NCBI RefSeq assembly: GCF_010093535.1
Contig: NW_022985180.1
Location: forward strand, 573,943-637,942
Length of the DNA: 64,000 bases
Direction: 5' to 3'
Source: Lindgomyces ingoldianus
Lineage: Eukaryota > Ascomycota > Dothideomycetes > Pleosporales > Lindgomycetaceae
A model generated the notes under the pieces. That model saw nothing but the letters and a program-made list of their open reading frames with translations. It made no database searches and was not told the DNA's origin. Positions within the stretch are counted from its first letter, which is position 1. Each line of letters opens with the position of its first letter. Shown in pieces: positions 57,723-64,000 of the stretch. The translations under genes were made by a program, and so were the position numbers.

Positions 57723-59844
57723 TGTGGGGTTCGCGAGCACCTATCGGCAGAGGGTAGTCAATTGATGTAATGGGATAGTTTTACGCTCTGCTCAACGTGG
57801 GCAGCTCGCGTGTAAAAGGAGGAAGCTCGAATCTCGAAGCTCGAAATTTTGTAAGGAGGATGACAATATCGGAACCACGCCGTCATTGGCGGTGTGACAG
57901 CCGGCACGGGCGTCGAACGCCGTGTCAAAAAAAGCGGGTAAGCGAACTATTCAACCTTGCCGTCACCCAAATAACATCTAACATGCCACAACATCTCTGT
58001 AAGCCAGCTTAGAAGAACGGAAGGTAGACATCAGCACATTCCCGCTAGAGACGGAGTTGGGTTGATGAATGCACATCAGCATTTCCTCCAAAAGCAGAGA
58101 AGAGAAGGCTAGGTGTTGTTCGACGCTTTTATTGTTAGGCTACTCATTTCCTTAGTTGAAACATCATCCATTCACCTGTTTCTACATCTTCATACAAGTC
58201 CCATCCATCAAGTTCATGCTAGGAAACTTCCTTCCATGCTTCCATACTTTCATGCTACCATGCTTCCATGCTGCCATGCACTCATGAATTGCCCAATCCA
58301 CCGTAGATTCTACTTAAATTCCTCGTACCCAAACTTATTCAGTCCATATACAAAATCTGAGGCATCAATGACTCCCTTGCTTCTAGACCTCGTTCCATTC
58401 ATGCATCCAAAGCCCATGCTAGTATGCAACATGGACCAGTCCATACTTCCAGGCTTTGATGTGTCGTTCTATCCGTGACCTAATCACTACCTACTGCCAG
58501 ATACAGTCCAATAAACCCATTTCATCAATCAAATAAATATTTGTTGAGTAGCTCTATCCTTAACCTGAGCACATACATGCTGCCATATAGAGTGCAACCA
58601 GTAGTTAATATTTGTCAGTTTGAGTGAAGGATAATATGATTCTGCTGCTGCTCAGAGATGAAGTGATGTCGAGTGGAGTAGAATACCACAAATGTAGGAG
58701 CTGAGAGCGCGGTTGGATGAAGAAGCAACGCGAAGATTGAGAAGAGGGAGTAGCAAAGTAGAAAGCTACGAAATGTTTGATTGAGGGGACCCATTCATTG
58801 AACGTACAAACTCTTGATGGGTTGGATGAGACTTCATATCATATAAAACCAAAGTAGTTTGAGAAGTTGAGAAGATGAGGTGTCAACGGAAACAACTAAA
58901 GGTGGACGAAGCCTGAAAAGGCTCCATGTGATATGAGGGTAAGTTGAGAAGTTGAGAAGGCGAGGTGTCGACCCAAGAGTTGAAGGTGTTCTGCGAAGAA
59001 GTGATACCTCTTGGTAGATGGAGGTGAAAGACCTCAAGTGATGAGATGAAATGAAAGAATATGTGAAAGGGAATGATGTGTAAGTGCAACATGATGTGCA
59101 GTGGTAAGGTGCTCGAATGAGATTCCAAGGTTGAAACTCAAGGTTGTTGTTGCAATTGAGGTACGTAAAGGAATGGAAGAAGGTCTGCTCGAGCCTGGAG
59201 CATTCCTAAGTATCTGGCCGGCAAATGAAGGGAAAGTAGATTCCAGATCTAAGTCCAAGGGAGGAAAAGTGGCGCCATCTCAGCGACGCGCTAGTGTCAG
59301 ATTGAGTAAGGCGCACAATTTCTGGCAAGATATCACCTTCCATGACCTTGAATTGACCAGAAAAACGGAAAATTGCACGGTCATATAGCGATAGCTTCCA
59401 GCTTTCCTGAAGTGGTGTAGCGGTAGCCGAATCTGAACAACTCTTCTGTGAGGTTGAGCACAGGCCCTCCTTCGAGCACCATCGTAATTCTCCAGAGCTA
59501 TATCGGTACAGTCATTACAGAGCAGCTAACCCTACGCAATACGGTGAGATACGGATATGAAAATTGATATGAAATATTTACAACTTCATCTCTATATCAA
59601 ACATATGCACTTCTTAGTCTTCCTGACAACACTCTACTATGCATTTTTTGCCACGAAGCAATATATACAGCCACATTCATCCATGGAGAGCTACCCCAAT
59701 GTCATAGCACCCAATGCATTAAATCCAGTTGCTAACCAATGCAGTGCGCCGTTCCAAATTTAAACGTGATTATCAAGACATGCAAGTGCTCGCTTTTATT
59801 ATCCCCGATATCCTACATCAAAGCGTCTGTACACAACCATAAAC
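57723..59844. other. 2.1-kb intergenic region
   Basis: Holds the fsf1 promoter and the 3' flank of the next gene; no supported gene. A run of CATGCTTCCATGC-like short repeats lies at about 58225-58290. An imperfect direct repeat of about 80-bp period lies at about 58855-59000 (AGAAGTTGAGAAGATGAGGTG and AGAAGTTGAGAAGGCGAGGTG). A 95-codon plus-strand frame at 59101-59388 has no recognisable features and is probably chance. Confidence 0.5.
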
Positions 59845-62499
59845 TCATTTCTTCTTTTTCCCATTCTTTTGTTCGGGCAGGTTACTTGAGGAGAGAATCG
59901 CGTCGAATGTTTTGTTCGGGTCGTTGCTTGACTTCGGTCGCATGGCCGGAGAACTAGCAGGAGCGACACCAGCAGGCAGAGGGAGAGCTTCGAGGCCGAG
60001 ATTCATCACGCTTTCTCTCCTTCGGTCAGGGCTCTGTGATCGCGACCGCACGGCTGAGTTAGGTGTAAGGAGGGATGGTGGAGGAGGAAGCGGCGCTGCG
60101 TCCATTGATTCGTGAACTGCTGCGTTGAGCACCGCGTCATTTTGAGACCATACATCGGCCATCTTCCAACAGTGCGATCTACGGTAAATACCTTCCACAC
60201 CATGTTCAACAATGTGGGCTGGAAGGTTAACGACTTGAGAGCCTCCCGCGACCCCAAACCAGGTTCGGGTCTGGTTCGTATCGTCACGTCCCCATGGAAC
60301 GCCAGATTTGGGTGGCTCACAGAGGAAGTACTCCACCCCATCTGCAAACCTTACACCGGGTGCATCCACGGCAAGCATCGGAAGAGACTGTAGAACGGCA
60401 TACAAGAACAGCCACTGTCCGGTACGCAACTCCCAGAGCTCTTCCATGGTCTTTCCAGAAGCTTGTTTTAGCTCAAATTTGCGGAAAGCATCTAGGAAAG
60501 ACGTCTGTCGCTCGGAGTCTAGATTGTGCGACTGTCGGACCATCGCGACCATCTCATCTCCTTTCAGCTTTTTGTTCCGCGCCTTCGTATCTTTCTTTGC
60601 GTCCCCGGATGGATAGTCTTTCCTGAATCCTTTAAGCGAAGGATACATTGGCAAGTCGAACGGAATCGGCGGTTGCACTGGCGGTGTGCTTCGATCATAT
60701 TCGCTCATGACTCTTCGTAGAGCACGATAAGCAACGGCTTCAAAATCGGTTGCCTCGTCCTCAGTGGTGAACCCATCAGCCGTTCGAGTTGTAAGGTTGG
60801 TCCGATCTACAAGCAAGTCGTACAGGTTGGACATGTCATCATAAATGTCTCGTAGGACTAAACGATTCAGGCCGCTCGTTGTTAAATCGTTCTTCTTCGA
60901 CCTTGCTTTCGGGATCCAAGAGCCGTATTTGGACTTGTAGTAGTCATGGACAAAGGATCGCGTCCCCATGAAAGCAGTCCTCCAGCTCTTAAACTTTACG
61001 ACCTTCCTCTCGTCCGACGTATCGCTATTCATGAGGCCAGAGAACAAGGCAGGGAAATCAAAGTTACCCAGCTTCACATTAATGTTTTTCACCCGATTGT
61101 CAAGGTCCATGGAAGCTCGGCCCATTCTGTTCAGTGTCTTATGGCTAATTGACTGCATCTTGGGATGTTCAAGGGCTTTAATATCTTCCCACTTGCCGAC
61201 GCCGTGCACGAACCCTTCTGTATATAGGCCCATGGATCGCATGTGCTCACCAAGAACGATAGCTTCAACCGTCTTTTCGCGGCTGGACCGGACATCTGCG
61301 AGGTTCAACTCCTCAACGTAGCTGTCAAAGCTGGATGCAGCAACTTCACCGTACGTGGATCCATCGACATTGGAAAAATGGTAGCTTTGCAAGATGTCGG
61401 CAATTCTCATGAAAATCTCAAATATACCGGGGTGTCTCTCAGTTGCAACAAGAGACTGGCCAATTAGAAATGCGAAGAAATTACGATAAGCAACCAAGGT
61501 GTCGATATCTTTGGCCGTCAACCGTGGCTCCTTGCCAGTGGCTGCTACGGGAGAATTATCGGTGCTGAGGGCGATGGGTAAGACAATGTGTATCTCTGAA
61601 TGGTCATCTTCCGTAGCGTCACTCAACGTTCTCGAGCCCTTCGAGCCATCGGAACTCCCTTCGGGGAAGGCTGGATCTGGTGAAGCCGTTCTTGAGGGAG
61701 GGTGATTTCCGGCAGAGGAATTTCGAAGCGTTCGGTCAATCAGTTGATTCTGAGTAGGAATGGAATCACTGTACAATCGACCGTGGGCGAGTCGGGTCAA
61801 GTATTGGGAAGCCGCATAGACGGAAGAATCTACACGGAAAGAGGGACCCTTGCCGTGGCTCCTGGGAAAAAGATAAATGAAAGTATCGCCCTGTTCATCC
61901 CAAAGCTCAGGCACCTGTAGTAACAACTGTTAGCACATCCCTGAGTCCGTAGTCACTAGATTTGTGGAAGAATATACCTTCTCTCCATTCAACAGCATAG
62001 CCAAGTTGTATGGAACCTTTCCGCGGTGCCCAACCACCCAGGCTAGAGGACCCTGACCGGACACATTAACCTGCTCGTCGCTACTCTGTCCGCCCCCAAA
62101 GAGCCTGCTTCGCCGTTTCAACTTCTTCAACCCGTCCGCAGGAGTCAACCGGCTGCTGCCATTGTCAGGGGTGCCAGGCCGACTGTTTAGATCTGAGTGA
62201 GCGGGGGAAGCGCTTCGTGAATCTGGGGAAGAGAGGGGAGGCGGGGGTTGAAGAGCGGCAGGCGCGGGTTTGACAGGTGTGATAGTAGGTTGCTTGAGGA
62301 AGGCGTAGTCGGGCACAGGTGGAGGAGGGTAAGTAGGGGCGAGGTGTTGGGCAGAAGAGACACGGCTTTTGACAGCCTTGCTGAGTCGTCCGCTTGAGTC
62401 CGAGGATGCTGCGGAGCCCATGTCTTGGTGGTCAGGAGCGGACGACGAGGAAAACAACGACGATAGCCTATGGCTCGAACGCTTCTTCCTGGGGTCCAT
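59845..62499 (-). CDS. Uncharacterised conserved fungal protein (863 aa, possibly DUF8004)
   Basis: Complement of 61978-62499 and 59845-61914 with one 63-base intron (61915-61977, GTATAT to TACAG) joining LLNGEK to VPELWDEQGD; phase 0, 863 residues. Residues 1-140 are Ser/Pro-rich and disordered (YPPPPVPDYAF). A short basic stretch (KKLKRRSRLF) is next. The first ordered part is WVVGHRGKVPYNLAMLL, then LWDEQGDTFIYLFPRS and SSVYAASQYLTRLAHG. A mainly helical central region runs to about residue 740, with the distinctive VPWGRDD and TWFGVAGGSQVV blocks. The C-terminus is disordered (PPPPSLL, SRSQSPDRRR) and ends in KKKK. No membrane segment and no catalytic signature. I think this corresponds to the fungal DUF8004 group but cannot check; no function is proposed. 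The gene model is supported by splice sites, open frame and ordinary codon use. Confidence 0.82.
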
Positions 62500-63771
62500 G
62501 ATGGCGATGGAGGATGAATATAGTAAATAGGACTGCGTGGCAGAGGAAGAAGAAATTATCTATTTGGTGAGCGACGTCAATAACAAACAATGCGCCATGC
62601 ACAAAACAGGCGTCGTTGGAGGAACATGTATGAGAGAGGGTCAAGAGTGGGAAAGCTAGAGCCTAGTGGATTTGCTTTATTATGTACAGAGTGCGGGAGC
62701 AAGGGCGGAGGCAATGGATTGGCTTTGAATGAGGCCTTCCATGCACTTCGCTGCGGCGTCGTCATTTTCGCCGACCCCTGCTACGAGCCGCTTGCCGGGC
62801 TAGACCGCCCCAGAGTGCACGCAAATCATTCACCCTCGTAGCGCCACGAGTACCGCTGAGTCTGTTTCTTTTCACGGCTGCCATGCCCGCTCATTGGGTT
62901 TGACGACGATGTTGAGATATTTGTGGCACAGTTCGCAGTACCAGGCTGTCAGCCTCCAGCCGGGAGGTTAAGATCTCCCGACTGGGTGTCATGGAGCCAG
63001 AGAACAGCGCATCCTCTGGGCCTGCGCCTTGCAGCTGGAAACAGGCCCCAGTTTCCATCCATGATCTCACACAAGCCTTTTTCATGGCCAGTTGCCGTGC
63101 CTCTTAAAGTCAGGCACCTTGCCGTCACGGCCCGCCATGTGTGTGTTAGAATGTCAATCTCTCTGTTGGAACCCTTGCGAACGCAATCCAAAGTTCACAG
63201 AGCTGTGCGCTGCGACTCGCACGGCAGCAATGGGTCAGCATCATCGAAGATATTTCCACCGGTGGAACAGAAAACTAGCCGAGCAGCTGTGCGGCCGCGT
63301 CTTCTTTAAGCAAGTCCACGCTGGTGAAGGCATTGATTCTATTCGACTGAGATGGCCTCAGCAGTGACGTCGCGGTCCCTTATCGATAACACTCGTCACC
63401 CATGCCGGAAGACTCAACACCAGCATTCATTCGCCGCTTGATTACCTCCTTGTACTAATATGCTCTCCAAGGAGCAAATGGGTTCTGCTAACACACAGTC
63501 ATCAGACAAGCGCCTCCCCTCCTCCAACGTTATTTAGGCCGCATGTTTCTGGCCCCTACGACATTTGCATTGGACCTGACCAGCAGTAATCCATTGTTAG
63601 GTACAAGGACTGGGCGCCACATACGAATCACCCACTTTAGACTATCCCGTATCCTACCCGACCCTTGAGGCTGAGGGTAAAATCTCCTAATACACTAGCT
63701 CTTGAATCAGCATTTGTCCCTCCGTCAATATTTATTCAATTTTCTTACTCGCTACAAGGTAGAAGAGAATT
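62500..63771. promoter_or_regulatory. Divergent intergenic region
   Basis: About 1.27 kb between a minus-strand gene (start 62499) and a plus-strand gene (start 63772), so it must carry both promoters. Frames in it (for example 62590-62841, 62923-63309) overlap on both strands and show no family features. No clear TATA box or other site can be named with confidence. Confidence 0.45.
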
Positions 63772-64000
63772 ATGGTGGCATTCTCGGATATTGGCGGCTC
63801 TCGGAAGAGCTCCAAGAAACTTATCAACCTCCTGCGCGGCTGGCCCAATACTTCGCTACTGCCCACTCACCTGATTGAGAAGGCATCTCACAATGCTTTG
63901 TCGAACAAGGAAATTGCGTTCCCGGGGATGCTGTACGGTCCTGATCCGGGAGATCCGCGCTTACGCAAAAACGTCGCGTCCTGGCTAACCAACTTCTATC
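63772..64000 (+). CDS. PLP-dependent class I/II aminotransferase, 5' part
   Basis: Open frame from ATG 63772 to the end of the window (76 codons). After a short basic N-terminus (MVAFSDIGGSRKSSKK) it shows the opening of the fungal aminotransferase class I/II family: INLLRGWPNTSLLP, then a helix, then LYGPDPGDPRLRKNVASWL (the YGPDxGxxxLRxxIAxWL block). The family includes aromatic, 2-aminoadipate and kynurenine-type aminotransferases; the substrate cannot be told from the N-terminus, and the PLP lysine lies beyond the window. No intron in the visible part. Confidence 0.86.
   Translation, partial: MVAFSDIGGSRKSSKKLINLLRGWPNTSLLPTHLIEKASHNALSNKEIAFPGMLYGPDPGDPRLRKNVASWLTNFY

Noticed and set aside
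59101..59388. 95-codon plus-strand frame in the intergenic region
   Set aside because: No family features, overlapping minus-strand frames of similar length, and no splice or conservation evidence.
62923..63309. Overlapping plus-strand frames between the two divergent genes
   Set aside because: Frames overlap on both strands, have no recognisable domain and sit where both promoters must be.

Overview
The window is nuclear DNA of a filamentous ascomycete (Pezizomycotina). The genes carry short GT-AG introns of about 50-125 bases, the proteins are typical of that group (Lhs1, Fsf1, a DUF2235 hydrolase, a class I/II aminotransferase), and the base composition is sharply two-part. Ordinary-GC gene blocks lie at about 3.2-7.8 kb and 51.9-64.0 kb. 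Between and before them lie AT-rich blocks (1-3.2 kb and 7.8-51.9 kb) with the marks of repeat-induced point mutation (RIP): copies of one element differ almost only by C-to-T and G-to-A changes, CpA and CpG are depleted, and every transposon reading frame is full of TAA/TAG stops. A 550-base run of N marks a scaffold gap.

The AT-rich blocks are nested transposons that can be ordered from target-site duplications (TSDs), terminal repeats and internal comparison of copies. They hold three LTR families besides several LTR-like fragments: a Ty3/gypsy chromovirus (gypsy A, about 318-base LTRs), a second gypsy (gypsy D, 290-base LTRs) and a third gypsy (gypsy B, 201-base LTRs). They also hold a Ty1/copia element (280-base LTRs), two families of Fot1/pogo-like DNA transposons (TIR-A, TIR-B), a related foldback/MITE family (TIR-C), two Tc1-like elements and hAT-type non-autonomous elements. 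The 7.8-35.9 kb block is built on gypsy D. A minus copy (7800-12334) meets a plus copy (12335-34920) head to head. The plus copy is interrupted by two TIR-B elements (one holding a hAT element), a copia element, a TIR-A element, a TIR-C foldback element and a solo D LTR that itself holds a Tc1 element. The 36.3-51.9 kb block is a small TIR-C MITE split by gypsy B, which is split by a full-length gypsy A, a Tc1-like element and, in its 3' LTR, a small hAT MITE.

Genes. On the left are a 100-codon single-pass membrane protein frame that runs into the AT-rich block, and a DUF2235 alpha/beta-hydrolase gene broken by a 2-bp insertion. On the right, all on the minus strand, are lhs1 (ER Hsp70/Grp170-type chaperone with signal peptide and HDEL), fsf1 (mitochondrial sideroflexin, five exons) and an uncharacterised 863-residue fungal protein. 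At the window edge is the start of a PLP-dependent aminotransferase on the plus strand. These genes are housekeeping or conserved fungal genes and show no sign of forming one pathway or cluster.

The most interesting observation is in the LTRs. In all three full-length LTR elements (gypsy A, gypsy B, copia) the outward-facing half of each LTR kept its original C and G while the inward-facing half is mutated, so the two LTRs of one element have reciprocal damage patterns.
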